This document shows, in pieces, positions 41,946-51,742 of a DNA stretch of 64,000 nt (within the stretch, counting starts at the first letter, position 1; the number at the start of each line of letters is the position of its first letter). The notes under the pieces are model-generated. The model was not told the DNA's origin and did no database searches. It saw only the letters and a program-made list of their open reading frames with translations. Source of the stretch: Acidimicrobiia bacterium (GTDB lineage Bacteria; Actinomycetota; Acidimicrobiia; Acidimicrobiales; CAIXPF01); assembly GCA_947476745.1 (NCBI GenBank), contig CANJRG010000008.1:109468-173467 (forward strand), read 5' to 3'. The position numbers and the translations under genes are program-made.

Positions 41946-43469
41946 TCACCCGTGTCCGACGATGCCGGCGAAACGTTCCTTGGACTCCAGGTCGACCGGC
42001 ACGCCGTCGAAGGGGTACACCCCGGTGAAGCAGGCGTTGCAGTAGCCGGCGTCGACCGGCGCGCCGTCGTCGAGGCGAAGCGGCCCGGTGCCGTCGCGTT
42101 CCTGCAGCGCCGCCATCATGCCCTCGATGCTGAGGTAGGCCAACGAATCGGCACCGACGTGGGCGGCGATCTCCGCGATGCTCATGTTGGCGGCGATCAG
42201 CTCGGCCCGGCTGGCCATGTCCACACCCATGAAGCAGGGGTGGGCGATCGGCGGGCATGCGACCCGCAGGTGCACCTCGGCCGCCCCGGCCCGGCGAAGC
42301 AGCGCCACCAACGGACCCGACGTGGTGCCCCGCACGATGGAGTCGTCGACCAGCACCACCCGCCGGCCCTCGAGGTTGGCGGGCAGCGGGTTGAACTTCA
42401 TGGCCACCCGGTCACGGCGCAGCTCGGGGGTGGGCTCGATGAAGGTCCGTCCGATGTAACGGCTCTTGATGAGACCTTCGCTGTAAGGCACCCCGCTCTG
42501 CTGGGCGTACCCGATGGCATGAGGAATGCCGGAATCCGGAACGGGCACCACGATGTCGGCGCCGCCCGGTACCGGCGCCTCACGGGCCAGCTGACGGCCG
42601 AGCGCCTGGCGGGTCTGGTGGACCAGTCGGCCCCGGAACACCGAGTCGGGCCGGGCGAAGTAGATCTCCTCGAAGGTGCAGAAGCTCAGGGCCTTGGGCT
42701 CGGCACCCGGGTAGATCTCGTAGCCGGCGTCGTCGATGCGAACGATCTCGCCCGGGCCGATCTCGGTGATCATCCGCGCTCCGATGGTGGCCAGCGCACA
42801 GCTCTCCGAGGCGAGGGCGTAGCCCCCCTCGGCCAGCTCGCCCAACACCAGGGGTCGCAGGCCCCAAGGGTCGCGGACCCCGAACACGGCATTACGGGTG
42901 CCGATGGTGAGGGTGTAGGCCCCTACGGCCCGACTCATCAGGACCCGGATCCGGCTGACCCAGTCGGTGCCTGGCCCGCCTGCTCCGGCGAGCAGATGGA
43001 TCATCACCTCGGTGTCCGAGCTCGACGAGAGCCCGACACCCCGTTCGAGTAACTCGCGCCGCAGCTGCGGTGCGTTGATGAGGTTGCCGTTGTGCGCCAG
43101 GGCCAGGGGACCGTCGAAGGTCTCCAGCACGTAGGGCTGGGTGTTGCGCAACGTCACCGCACCGGTGGTCGAGTACCGGGTGTGACCGATCGCATGGAAC
43201 CCCTTGAGAGTGGCCAGGTTCTCCTCGTTGAAGACCTGCGACACCAGCCCCAGACCCTTGTGGAGGTGGGCCAGGCCGTCGGCGAAGCTGACGATGCCGG
43301 CCCCTTCCTGGCCGCGGTGTTGCAGCGCAAAGAGGGCGAAGAAGGTCAGGCGGGCGGCATCGATCCCCGGGGCGTAGATGCCGAAAACACCACACTCCTC
43401 ACGTGGGACATCGAGGTCCGGGGCGGCGAGGTCCGGGTCATGGCCGAAGGCTGAGACGGCGTCGAGCAT
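41946..43469 (-). CDS. purF: amidophosphoribosyltransferase
   Basis: The committed step of purine synthesis, PRPP to phosphoribosylamine. A 25-residue propeptide ends before C26 (EE|CGVFGI), the N-terminal nucleophile of the glutaminase domain, as in the B. subtilis-type enzyme. HTRYSTTG and NGNLIN follow. The PRTase loop is VVLVDDSIVRGTT, and C-terminal cysteines consistent with an iron-sulfur cluster (ACPPIAHPCFMG, DAGYCNACFTG) are present. Its ATG is the only usable start before the propeptide cleavage site and lies 32 nt inside purK, an unusually deep overlap. Confidence 0.95.
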   Translation of the reverse strand: MLDAVSAFGHDPDLAAPDLDVPREECGVFGIYAPGIDAARLTFFALFALQHRGQEGAGIVSFADGLAHLHKGLGLVSQVFNEENLATLKGFHAIGHTRYSTTGAVTLRNTQPYVLETFDGPLALAHNGNLINAPQLRRELLERGVGLSSSSDTEVMIHLLAGAGGPGTDWVSRIRVLMSRAVGAYTLTIGTRNAVFGVRDPWGLRPLVLGELAEGGYALASESCALATIGARMITEIGPGEIVRIDDAGYEIYPGAEPKALSFCTFEEIYFARPDSVFRGRLVHQTRQALGRQLAREAPVPGGADIVVPVPDSGIPHAIGYAQQSGVPYSEGLIKSRYIGRTFIEPTPELRRDRVAMKFNPLPANLEGRRVVLVDDSIVRGTTSGPLVALLRRAGAAEVHLRVACPPIAHPCFMGVDMASRAELIAANMSIAEIAAHVGADSLAYLSIEGMMAALQERDGTGPLRLDDGAPVDAGYCNACFTGVYPFDGVPVDLESKERFAGIVGHG

Positions 43470-44589
43470 CTACCACCAGTTCTAGTGCGTTTTCCGGCGT
43501 TGAAGCCACCGCCGTCAGGTGACCCATCTTGCGGCCGGGCCGGGCCTCGGCCTTGCCGTAGAGGTGAAGCGACACGCCCGGCATGTCCAGTGCGGCGGCC
43601 CAGTTCGGTTCGCCCTCGGACCACAGCTCGCCGAGCAGGTTGGCCATCGCCGCGGGCCGGAACGGGGTGGTGGCACCGAGTGGCAGACCACACACCGTGC
43701 GCAGTTGCTGCTCGAACTGCGAGGTGGGCGCAGCTTCGATGGTCAGGTGTCCCGAGTTGTGCGGACGAGGTGCGACCTCGTTGACCAGCAACTGCCCATC
43801 GGTGGTGACGAAGAACTCCACGCACAGCACCCCCACCGCATCGAGGGCCTCCGCCACGGTGACCGCGAGCTGCACCGCGCGGTCGGCCAGCACCTGCTCG
43901 ATGCGGGCGGGCGCGACCGAGACATCGAGGATGTGATGGGCGTGGCGGTTCTCGATCACCGGGTAACAGGCGGTGGCACCGTCGTGACCGCGACCGACCA
44001 CCACCGACACCTCGGCAGCAAGATCGACGAGCTCCTCGAGCACGTAGGGGCCAGCGTCGAGCGGCACGGAGGCGATGTCCGCCTCGTCGCGCAGCACCCA
44101 CTGGCCCTTGCCGTCGTAGCCGAACGCCGCGGTCTTCAGCACCGACGGCAGCCCGAAGGCCGAAAGCTCCCGGCGCCGGGCGGCCTCGTCCGCCGCTCCG
44201 GTGTGCTCCACCCCGTCGGTGTCGCCCACGACCCGGTGGCGCACCGTGGGCACTCCGGCTTCGCGCAGGAACGCCTTCTCCAGACGCCGGTTCTGGCATC
44301 GGGCCACCACCGACGGCCCGGGACGGCTCAGTGCCGCCGCGGCGAGCACCGCCGGGTCGACGTTCTCGAACTCGGTGGTGACCACCTCGGCACGGGCCAG
44401 GAAGGTGGCCAGGTCCTCGACCGGCTCGGCCACCTGTCCACACGGCGAGCCCGACGGGTCGTCGCCGGTGGTGATCACCGAGTACCCCATCCGCCGTGCC
44501 GCCAGGGCCAGCATCCGGCCCAACTGGCCGGTTCCGAGAATCCCGACCGTGGCGGTCGGACCAAAGCTGGGTCCGGGCTGCGAGGACAT
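43438..44589 (-). CDS. purK: N5-carboxyaminoimidazole ribonucleotide synthetase
   Basis: ATP-dependent carboxylation of AIR. The 383-residue ATP-grasp protein starts with a short tail and TVGILGTGQLGRMLALAARRMGY, has VLKTAAFGYDGKGQ and VNEVAPRPHNSGH, as in PurK. The start is ATG 44589. It is separated from purE by 106 bp containing a strong hairpin, and its 3' end overlaps purF by 32 nt. Confidence 0.94.
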   Translation of the reverse strand: MSSQPGPSFGPTATVGILGTGQLGRMLALAARRMGYSVITTGDDPSGSPCGQVAEPVEDLATFLARAEVVTTEFENVDPAVLAAAALSRPGPSVVARCQNRRLEKAFLREAGVPTVRHRVVGDTDGVEHTGAADEAARRRELSAFGLPSVLKTAAFGYDGKGQWVLRDEADIASVPLDAGPYVLEELVDLAAEVSVVVGRGHDGATACYPVIENRHAHHILDVSVAPARIEQVLADRAVQLAVTVAEALDAVGVLCVEFFVTTDGQLLVNEVAPRPHNSGHLTIEAAPTSQFEQQLRTVCGLPLGATTPFRPAAMANLLGELWSEGEPNWAAALDMPGVSLHLYGKAEARPGRKMGHLTAVASTPENALELVVDARRRLSLRP

Positions 44590-44631
44590 GGACCCCGAGC
44601 GTACCGGCAGGGCCGTCCACCCCCGGGCGCC

Positions 44632-44652
44632 GGGCCGGTGCAGCACCGGGCC
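44632..44652 (-). terminator. hairpin between purE and purK
   Basis: CCGGTG and CACCGG pair around a CAG loop, extended by two more G-C pairs beyond one mismatch. It lies between the purE stop and the purK start, the only sizeable gap inside the pur run, so it may attenuate or mark a processing site or separate promoter region. Confidence 0.35.
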
Positions 44653-44695
44653 ACACCCGCAACGGAGCGCGCCGAACGAACCCCGCCGAGCCCGG

Positions 44696-45211
44696 TCAGG
44701 GAAGGTCGAGCCGGATCGCCGCCACCTCGGCGGCCCGCTCGGCCCGGTAGGCGTGCAACGCCACCCGGAGCGACGGCTGCGTCGCACCGAGCAGCGACAC
44801 CGCCAGCAGGCCGGCATTGGTCGCCCCGGCGTCGCCGATCGCCATGGTGGCCACCGGCACGCCGGCCGGCATCTGCACGATCGATAGCAGCGAGTCCATG
44901 CCCGACAGCGCCCGGGACCGGACCGGCACGCCGATCACCGGCAGCACGGTGTGTCCCGCGACCATCCCCGGCAGGTGGGCGGCGCCGCCGGCCCCGGCGA
45001 TGATCACCTGCAGGCCGCGACCCTCGGCCGTGGTGGCGTACTCGACCATTCGGTCGGGCGTCCGGTGAGCAGAGACCACCTCGGCCTCGAAGGCCAGGCC
45101 GAAACGTTGGAGCACCTCGGCGGCCTTGCGCATCGTCTCCCAGTCCGAGGCGCTGCCCATGATCACCCCGACCGCAGGCGCCGCGGACCCCGCGGTGGCC
45201 GCGTCGCTCAT
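44696..45211 (-). CDS. purE: N5-CAIR mutase
   Basis: Converts N5-CAIR to CAIR together with PurK. The 171-residue product has the class I PurE pattern: [38 protein letters not shown] and [14 protein letters not shown]. The first 14 residues are a low-complexity tail. ATG 45211 overlaps the purC stop as ATGA. Confidence 0.94.
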   Translation of the reverse strand: MSDAATAGSAAPAVGVIMGSASDWETMRKAAEVLQRFGLAFEAEVVSAHRTPDRMVEYATTAEGRGLQVIIAGAGGAAHLPGMVAGHTVLPVIGVPVRSRALSGMDSLLSIVQMPAGVPVATMAIGDAGATNAGLLAVSLLGATQPSLRVALHAYRAERAAEVAAIRLDLP

Positions 45212-46134
45212 CGGTCCACCGGGCTACCGGCCTCGAGCCAGGCCGCCACATTGCGGGCCAGGCGGTCGTTCTCCGGCGTCTCGGCCGGCTCGAAGGGTCG
45301 GCCCAGCAACCGCCGATGGATCTCCAGGTAGGCCTCCGACAGCGTCGCGGCCAGCTCGGCGGGCAGGGGCAGCGGGTCCCCGTCACCCCGGTAGCCGAGC
45401 TCGGCGTACCAGCGTCGCACCAGTTCTTTGTCGAGGTGCTCCCCGGTCCCGGCCCGCCAGAAGCGGCTCGAGTCGGGGGTGTGCACCTCGTCGATGAGGG
45501 TCAGGTGGTCCTCGTCGTCGATGCCGAACTCGTACTTGGTGTCCACCAGGGTCAACCCGGCGGCCGCGGCGAGCTCGCCACCCCGGCGGAACAGCGCCAG
45601 AGCCACCTGCTCGATCTCTTCCCAGCGGCCGGCGGGAACCAGGCCGGTGCGAACCACGTCGGCCGAGGAGATCGGCTCGTCGTGGGCGCCGGCCTGCGCC
45701 TTGGTGGTCGGCGTGATCAGCGGCTCGGGGAGCGGATCGTTGAACGACAGCCCGTCGGGCAGACGCAGCCCGTACAGCTCGCGGGCCCCGTCGCGGTAGC
45801 GGGGCCACAGCGAGGTCGAGGTGACCCCGGTCAGATACCCGCGGACCACCACCTCGACCGGGACGGTCCGGCAGCGCCGACCGACCACCGCGTTGGGGTC
45901 GACCGTGGCGAGGTGGTGATGGTCGACCACCGAGGCCAGCTGCCCGAACCACCAGGTCGACACCTCGGTCAGCACCTGGCCTTTGTACGGCACACAGCCC
46001 AACACCCGGTCGAACGCCGACAGCCGGTCGGTCGCCACCAGCAGCAGCCGGTTTTCGGGCAGTTCGTAGACGTCGCGCACCTTGCCCCGGGTGGGCGGGC
46101 CGACGAGATCGTGGAGATCAGTTCGCTCGAGCAC
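45208..46134 (-). CDS. purC: SAICAR synthetase
   Basis: Joins aspartate to CAIR. About 308 residues; [55 protein letters not shown] and [14 protein letters not shown] are the SAICAR synthetase signatures of the longer type. The start is uncertain: GTG 46134 (MLERTDL) fits homologues, with TTG 46143 possible three codons upstream; either way the gene begins inside the 3' end of purQ. Confidence 0.93.
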   Translation of the reverse strand: MLERTDLHDLVGPPTRGKVRDVYELPENRLLLVATDRLSAFDRVLGCVPYKGQVLTEVSTWWFGQLASVVDHHHLATVDPNAVVGRRCRTVPVEVVVRGYLTGVTSTSLWPRYRDGARELYGLRLPDGLSFNDPLPEPLITPTTKAQAGAHDEPISSADVVRTGLVPAGRWEEIEQVALALFRRGGELAAAAGLTLVDTKYEFGIDDEDHLTLIDEVHTPDSSRFWRAGTGEHLDKELVRRWYAELGYRGDGDPLPLPAELAATLSEAYLEIHRRLLGRPFEPAETPENDRLARNVAAWLEAGSPVDR

Positions 46135-46870
46135 GGGACACAAACGCCTCGAAAAGGGCCAGGCCTTCGCGACCGGGCCGGTGGGGGAACGGGTTCTGGG
46201 CGGGGCTCAGGTGATCCTCGGGATGCGGCATCAACCCCCACACCATGCCCGAAGTGTCGCACAACCCGGCGATGTCGCCGACCGAACCGTTGGGGTTGGT
46301 GCCCTCGACGTAGCGAAACAGCACGTGACCACCCGCTTCGAGCCGGGCCACGGTGGCGGCGTCACGCACCGCGAGACGACCCTCGCCGTGGGCCACCGGG
46401 CAGGCCAGCACCGACGGCAGGAGCTCATCTATCCCGGCCCGGTTCCCCGCCTCGACGGCGAGGCTCACCCAGCGGCACACGAACCGGCCGTGGTCGTTGG
46501 CGGTCAGGGTCACCGACCGGGCAGGCGCGTGACCGGCAGCATCGTCATCAACGGGCCCGAACCCCGCTCCCGGCAGCAAGCCGGACCGCACCAGGACCTG
46601 GAACCCGTTGCAGATGCCCAGCACCGGCCGGCCCGACTCGGCGACGGCCCGTACCGCGTCGCCGACCTCGAGGGCCCAGCGCATGCCGGCCCCGAGCGCG
46701 TCGCCGTAGGAGAACCCTCCGGGCAGCACCACCCCGTCGAACCGGTCGAGCGAACCACCGAAGGCCACGATGTGGGCCTCGGCACCGGCCATGGTGATGG
46801 CCCGGGCGGCCTCACCATCGCGGTTCGACCCGGGCGCGGTCAGCACCCCTATGTGGATCGGCTTGGTCAC
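46118..46870 (-). CDS. purQ: FGAM synthase glutaminase subunit
   Basis: Supplies ammonia to PurL in step 4. The 250-residue class I glutaminase has nucleophile C87 in GICNGFQ and the His-Glu pair in PHPED (H216, E218). VLPGGFSYGDALGAG is typical of PurQ. The start GTG at 46870 overlaps the purL stop as GTGA, and its 3' end overlaps purC. It is slightly longer than the usual 220-230 residues. Confidence 0.94.
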   Translation of the reverse strand: MTKPIHIGVLTAPGSNRDGEAARAITMAGAEAHIVAFGGSLDRFDGVVLPGGFSYGDALGAGMRWALEVGDAVRAVAESGRPVLGICNGFQVLVRSGLLPGAGFGPVDDDAAGHAPARSVTLTANDHGRFVCRWVSLAVEAGNRAGIDELLPSVLACPVAHGEGRLAVRDAATVARLEAGGHVLFRYVEGTNPNGSVGDIAGLCDTSGMVWGLMPHPEDHLSPAQNPFPHRPGREGLALFEAFVSRARAN

Positions 46871-49740
46871 GATGTCACCTCCTGGCCGCAGAACGCGGCC
46901 CGCACCTCGGCCAGCGACACCGCCACCACGACCTCGCCGTCGACGGCGATGCGCAGCTGCTGATCGGTCGCCGGCGAACCGATCCGCCGGCAGGCGACGT
47001 CACCGAGGAGGGCCGCGAACTCGGTCCTTCCCTCGGGAGCGACCTGGACGACGTAGCGGCCGCTGGATTCGCTGAAGAGCAGTTCGTGGGCAGCCAGGGC
47101 ATCGGACGACAGCTCGATGGCCAGGCCGATGTCTCCGGCCAGGGCGAACTCGGCGAGCGCCACCGCCAGGCCACCCTCGCTGCAGTCGTGCACACCGGAC
47201 ACCAGCCCGGCGGCGATGGCCCGGTGCAGGGCCCGGTGCACCGCCAGCGGGTCGCCGACGGGCAGGCCGGGAACCGTGCCGTCGGAGCGCCCGATCAGCT
47301 CGTGGTAGAAGGACCCGCCGAGCTCGGCCTCGGTCACGCCCAGCAGGTAGAGGTCACCGCCCTCGGCCCGGGCGTAGGCCTGCGCGGTGCGGTCCCGGTC
47401 GGGCACGATGCCCAGTGCGGTGATCAGCAGCGTGGCCGGGATCGGCACGCCGTCGAACTCGTTGTACAGGCTGTCCTTGCCCGACACGAACGGCGCCCCG
47501 TAGGCGACCGCTGCGTCGTGACAGCCCTGGGTGGCCCGCACCAACGAACCGAGTCGATCGGCCAGGGTGGGATTGCCCCAGCAGAAGTTGTCGAGCAACG
47601 AGACCTGGTCGGGATCGGCGCCGGCGGCGACGACGTTGCGGAAGGCCTCGTCGACCGCGGCCAGCGCCATCCGGTACGGGTCGAGCCGGCCGTAACGGGG
47701 GTTGATGCCCAGCCCCAGGGCGAACGCGGCGCGCGATCCCTCCCAGCACTCCAACGGCACCAGGACCACGCCGTCGGAGGGCCCTTCGGCCCGGGGGCCG
47801 CACCACGGCCGGATCAGGGTTCCGCCACGGACCTCGTGGTCGTAGGTGGACACCAGGTCGGCCTTGGATGCCACGGTCGGCTGCGCCAGCAACGCCAGCA
47901 ACGCCGAGGACGCTGTCGGCCGGGCCGCCGGCTCGACGGCGGGACCCGGCGCCGGAGGCTGCCAGACCGCTTCGAGGTGCCGTCTCGGGCAACCGTCGTG
48001 CAGGAAGTCCATCGGCAGGTCGACCACGACGGTGTCACCATGATCGACGCGCAACCGGTGGTCGTCGGTGAAGGCGCCGATCACGGTCACCTCGCACACC
48101 CAGCGGTCCCCGAGGCCCTCGAGGGCCTCGAGGTGCTCGGGCGGCACCGCGAGAACCATGCGCTCCTGCGCCTCGGACAGCCAGACCTCCCACGGGGCCA
48201 GGCCCGGGTACTTCCGCGGAACCACCGCCAGGTCGACCCGCACACCCGTCGAGGCCCCCAGCTCGCCCACTGCCGAGCTCAGCCCACCGGCACCGCAGTC
48301 GGTCAGCGCCCGGTACAGGCCGGCGTCGCGGGCATTGCAGACCAGTTCCATGGTGGCCTTCTCGGTGATCGGATCGCCGATCTGCACGGCCGAGCCGGAC
48401 ACCTCGGTGCTCTCGGTCACCAACTCCGCCGAGGAGAAGGTGGCCCCGTGGATGCCGTCGCGGCCGGTGCGGCCACCCAGGACCACCACCAGGTCACCGG
48501 GCTGCGGACCGGTGCGGTGCGCACCGTGGGGCAACAGCCCCACCGACCCGCAGTACACCAGCGGGTTCCCGAGATAGCCAGGGTGGTACACCACGGCGCC
48601 GGCCACGGTGGGCAGGCCCAGCTTGTTGCCGTAGTCACCGATGCCGGCGATGACCCCTTCGGCGACCCGGGCCGGTGCCAGCACCCCGTCGGGCACGTCG
48701 GCGTCGGGGGTATCGAGCGGGGCGAAGCACAGCACGTCGAGACACGCGATGGGCCGGGCCGACACGCCGATGACGTCGCGCACCACGCCACCCACACCGG
48801 TGTTGGCCCCGCCGAAGGGCTCGAGCGCCGAGGGATGGTTGTGGGTCTCGACCTTGATGGCCAGGTCCCACTGCTCGTCGAAGGCCACGATCCCGGCGTT
48901 GTCCACGAAGGCCGAGCGGACAAAGGGCTTGGCCACCGTGTCGGTGGCGGCCCGCAGGTAGCTCTTCAGCAACCCGTCCACGGTTTCGGTCGACACCACC
49001 TCGCCGTGTTCGTCACGCACGGTCAGCTCGATGACCGCCCGGAAGGTCTTGTGGTTGCAGTGCTCCGACCAGGTCTGCGCCAGCGTCTCGAGCTCGGCAT
49101 CGGTGGGGACCCGGCCGAGGTCGCGGTAGAAGGCCGCGATGGCGCGCATCTCGGTCAGGTCGAGCGACAACAGGCGTTGCCGCGACAGTTGCAACAGGCC
49201 CTCGTCGTCGAGCCCGTCGAGGATCACCGTGTCGACCCGGGCGTGCTCCACCGGAGCGGGGGCGAAGGGCGCGGGCAGCGAGCCCAGGGCCCAGCGCTCG
49301 ATGGTGGGGTTGGCCCAGCGGGTGCGGGCCAGGGTCGCCAGCTCCTCGGGTCCGGCGCCGGGCAGGCGGTAGGCCCGCACGGTGGCGGCGGCGATGTCGC
49401 CACCGCCGAGCGCCTTGATGACGGCCTCGAGCTGGCGGGCCTCGGTGTCGGTGACCCCGGGAAGGAACCCGACCTCGACGCGCTCGGGGTCCGCAGGCGG
49501 CTCGGTCAGCACCTCGGCCTGTTCGACCACCGCGTCGGCCAGCACCGTCTCGCACAACGCCGCCAGCACCTCCGGGCCGGGATCGCCGTCGAGGAGGTAG
49601 ACCCGGCGGAGTTCGACCCCGGACGGTGACGAGACGGACCGGGCGGGGTCTGCCGCCTCGGAGCCTGGCGATGCGACAGCGGCGGCGGCCGACCCGTCCT
49701 CGACGGTTCGGCCGCGCACCTCGATTCGGAGGGCGACCAC
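46867..49740 (-). CDS. purL: FGAM synthase with fused PurS-like N-terminal region
   Basis: The catalytic subunit of step 4, first gene of the pur run. At 957 residues it is about 200 longer than small PurL (near 740) and lacks a glutaminase domain. Residues about 1-150 look like PurS-type material (RRVYLLDGDPGPEVLAALCETVLAD; VEVGFLPGVTDTEARQLEAVIKALGG), followed by a linker helix. The synthase core has WSEHCNHKTF, KVETHNHPSALEPFGGANTG and GTLIRPWCGPRAEG. No separate purS gene is present, consistent with a fusion. The start is GTG 49740; a 297-bp gap to the divergent peptidase gene should hold the operon promoter. Confidence 0.92.
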   Translation of the reverse strand: MVALRIEVRGRTVEDGSAAAAVASPGSEAADPARSVSSPSGVELRRVYLLDGDPGPEVLAALCETVLADAVVEQAEVLTEPPADPERVEVGFLPGVTDTEARQLEAVIKALGGGDIAAATVRAYRLPGAGPEELATLARTRWANPTIERWALGSLPAPFAPAPVEHARVDTVILDGLDDEGLLQLSRQRLLSLDLTEMRAIAAFYRDLGRVPTDAELETLAQTWSEHCNHKTFRAVIELTVRDEHGEVVSTETVDGLLKSYLRAATDTVAKPFVRSAFVDNAGIVAFDEQWDLAIKVETHNHPSALEPFGGANTGVGGVVRDVIGVSARPIACLDVLCFAPLDTPDADVPDGVLAPARVAEGVIAGIGDYGNKLGLPTVAGAVVYHPGYLGNPLVYCGSVGLLPHGAHRTGPQPGDLVVVLGGRTGRDGIHGATFSSAELVTESTEVSGSAVQIGDPITEKATMELVCNARDAGLYRALTDCGAGGLSSAVGELGASTGVRVDLAVVPRKYPGLAPWEVWLSEAQERMVLAVPPEHLEALEGLGDRWVCEVTVIGAFTDDHRLRVDHGDTVVVDLPMDFLHDGCPRRHLEAVWQPPAPGPAVEPAARPTASSALLALLAQPTVASKADLVSTYDHEVRGGTLIRPWCGPRAEGPSDGVVLVPLECWEGSRAAFALGLGINPRYGRLDPYRMALAAVDEAFRNVVAAGADPDQVSLLDNFCWGNPTLADRLGSLVRATQGCHDAAVAYGAPFVSGKDSLYNEFDGVPIPATLLITALGIVPDRDRTAQAYARAEGGDLYLLGVTEAELGGSFYHELIGRSDGTVPGLPVGDPLAVHRALHRAIAAGLVSGVHDCSEGGLAVALAEFALAGDIGLAIELSSDALAAHELLFSESSGRYVVQVAPEGRTEFAALLGDVACRRIGSPATDQQLRIAVDGEVVVAVSLAEVRAAFCGQEVTS

Positions 49741-49866
49741 GATGCGAACCTAGCCGAGCCCGCCAGGACCTCCGACAACGACGACCCCGGTTCCGCTGAC
49801 GTCACTCCGACGAGGCCGGACCCGGGCCGGACCGCACGGAAGGAGACCGGAACGGGCCACGCCGGA

Positions 49867-49914
49867 CACGACCGGACCCGTCCACGACCGGACCTGGCCA
49901 CGACCGGACCTGGC
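49867..49914. repeat. 16-bp tandem repeat upstream of the pur run
   Basis: Three copies with exact 16-bp spacing (starts 49867, 49883, 49899; core CACGACCGGACC), in the 297-bp gap 49741-50037 between purL and the divergent M1 peptidase. I see no purine-responsive element or clear promoter boxes in the rest of this gap. Confidence 0.85.
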
Positions 49915-50037
49915 CACACCGCCACCAGACCGCTATCGGACCGGGTCACACCAGAGCGGTGCAGGGGAAGCTCCCACGGCCGCCGATGCCGCCCGGGCTG
50001 CGGTCACATCGCCGGGGCCGGGCCGTAGCCTGGCACG

Positions 50038-51663
50038 ATGCCGTCCTCCGTCCGCTGCGCTCCGTGCGGTGACCCGTCGGCGGCCCCGGGGACCCGGACA
50101 CGGTCCCGGTCGGCCCGGGCGCTGGTCCTGGCGCTGGTCCTGGCGAGCACCGCGCTGCCGGCGGGCTGCGCGTCGTCCGACGGTCAGGACCTCGACGAAC
50201 GACCCGCGAGCAGCACGGGCGGCGAGACCCCGAACCCGGCGACGGCGGGTTCCCCCACACCGGCGCCGGGAACCGGCAGCCCGACCACGCTCCCCGGGGT
50301 CGACGCGCCACGCGCGGGCCTCGCCGACCTCGCCGGAGTCGGCGACCGGCTCTATCCCCGGGCAGGGAACGCCGGCATGGACGTCCTGCACGTCGATGCC
50401 ACCCTCGACTGGCAGCCTGGCGGCGCCGGATCCGGCGACCGCGATGGCGACGGCGTGCTCGAGGCCGTGGTGACCCTCGATGTGGCCCTCACCGCGGACC
50501 GTCCGGGCCTGCAGTTCGACCTGGGTTCGATGCAGGTCCGGTCGGCCACCGTCGACGGCGAACCGGCACCGGTGACCCACGAGGACGGCGAGCTCGTGCT
50601 CGCCCCCGGGCAACTCTTCGGTCGGGGATCGACCCACCGGGTGGTGGTGAGCTACGCCGGCCGTCCCGCACCGGTCGACGACGCCACCGGGGCGGGGTTC
50701 GCGGTCGGCTGGACGACCCTCGGGGAAGGCAGTTACGTCGCCAGCGAGCCCATCGGCGCCTCGACATGGCTGGTCGGCAACGACCACCCCTCCGACAAGG
50801 CGACCTACCGGCTGTCGGTGACGGCGCCGGCCGACCTCGATGTGGTCGCCACCGGCCCGTTGCACGAGCGCCGAGCGGGACCGCGCCCGTCCACCACCAC
50901 CTGGGTCTTCGAGCCCCGCGATCCCGTCGCCAGCTACCTGGTGAGCGTGGCCATCGGCCGCTTCGACACCATCGAGGCGCAGGCCCCGCACAGCGGCGTG
51001 GCCATCCGTCATGCCGTACCGACCGGTCGCCTGGCCGAGTTCGCCCGGGTGCTCGCCCCCACCGGGACCATGATCGACACCCTCACCGAGCTGTTCGGGC
51101 CCTACCCCTTCGAGGTGTACGGCGTCGTCGTGGTCGACGAGCGACTCGGCTACGCCCTCGAGAACCAGACCCTGTCGTTGCTCGACACCAACCTTGCTCT
51201 CCACGGCGGCGAGGAGACGCTGGTGCACGAGCTGGCCCACCAGTGGTTCGGCGACTCGGTGAGCGTGGCGCGGTGGTCCGACATCTGGCTCAACGAGGGG
51301 TTCGCCACCTACGCCGAGGCGCTGTGGGCCGAACGCCACGACCCCGGGTACGACCTCGACGCGGCCATGGCCGAGGCGTGGCGGGCGGCCAGCCGTCTCG
51401 GCCCCATCGGTGACGTCGAGCGCCCCGAACTGTTCGGCGACGCCGTCTACCAGCGGGGCGAGCTGACCCTGCACGCCCTGCGCCGCAGCATCAGCGACGA
51501 TGCCTTCTTCGAGCTTTTGCACCGATGGGCGGCGACCTACCGCAACCAGTCGGTCACCACCGAGCAGTTCGTGGCCCTGGCCTCGGAGGTCGCCGGCCGG
51601 CCGCTCGACGCGTTCTTCGACGCCTGGCTGTTCGCCCCGACGATGCCGACCCTGCCGCGCTGA
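50038..51663 (+). CDS. M1 family metallopeptidase lipoprotein
   Basis: A 541-residue exported aminopeptidase-like protein. The signal peptide ends in lipobox LPAGC (about residue 44), followed by a Pro/Thr-rich tether, so it is probably anchored outside the membrane. Zinc site: HELAHQW (H397, H401) and NEGF (E420), with exact HExxH-18-E spacing. The substrate-binding GAMEN motif reads YALEN. The C-terminal helical domain of large aminopeptidases is short here, as in bacterial single-domain M1 forms. Role: peptide scavenging or envelope proteolysis. Confidence 0.88.
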   Translation: MPSSVRCAPCGDPSAAPGTRTRSRSARALVLALVLASTALPAGCASSDGQDLDERPASSTGGETPNPATAGSPTPAPGTGSPTTLPGVDAPRAGLADLAGVGDRLYPRAGNAGMDVLHVDATLDWQPGGAGSGDRDGDGVLEAVVTLDVALTADRPGLQFDLGSMQVRSATVDGEPAPVTHEDGELVLAPGQLFGRGSTHRVVVSYAGRPAPVDDATGAGFAVGWTTLGEGSYVASEPIGASTWLVGNDHPSDKATYRLSVTAPADLDVVATGPLHERRAGPRPSTTTWVFEPRDPVASYLVSVAIGRFDTIEAQAPHSGVAIRHAVPTGRLAEFARVLAPTGTMIDTLTELFGPYPFEVYGVVVVDERLGYALENQTLSLLDTNLALHGGEETLVHELAHQWFGDSVSVARWSDIWLNEGFATYAEALWAERHDPGYDLDAAMAEAWRAASRLGPIGDVERPELFGDAVYQRGELTLHALRRSISDDAFFELLHRWAATYRNQSVTTEQFVALASEVAGRPLDAFFDAWLFAPTMPTLPR

Positions 51664-51742
51664 GCCCCGACCGACACCGCACCGGCGCCCACCACCACCT
51701 GGAGGGGTTGCGCAGGATCGCCTCAACCCCCAAGCTGGACCG

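Noticed and set aside
47086..49629. Long open frame opposite purL (about 847 codons)
   Set aside because: It is the complement of a clear PurL gene, has a repetitive Gly/Arg/His composition and no recognisable motif; long antisense frames are expected at this GC.
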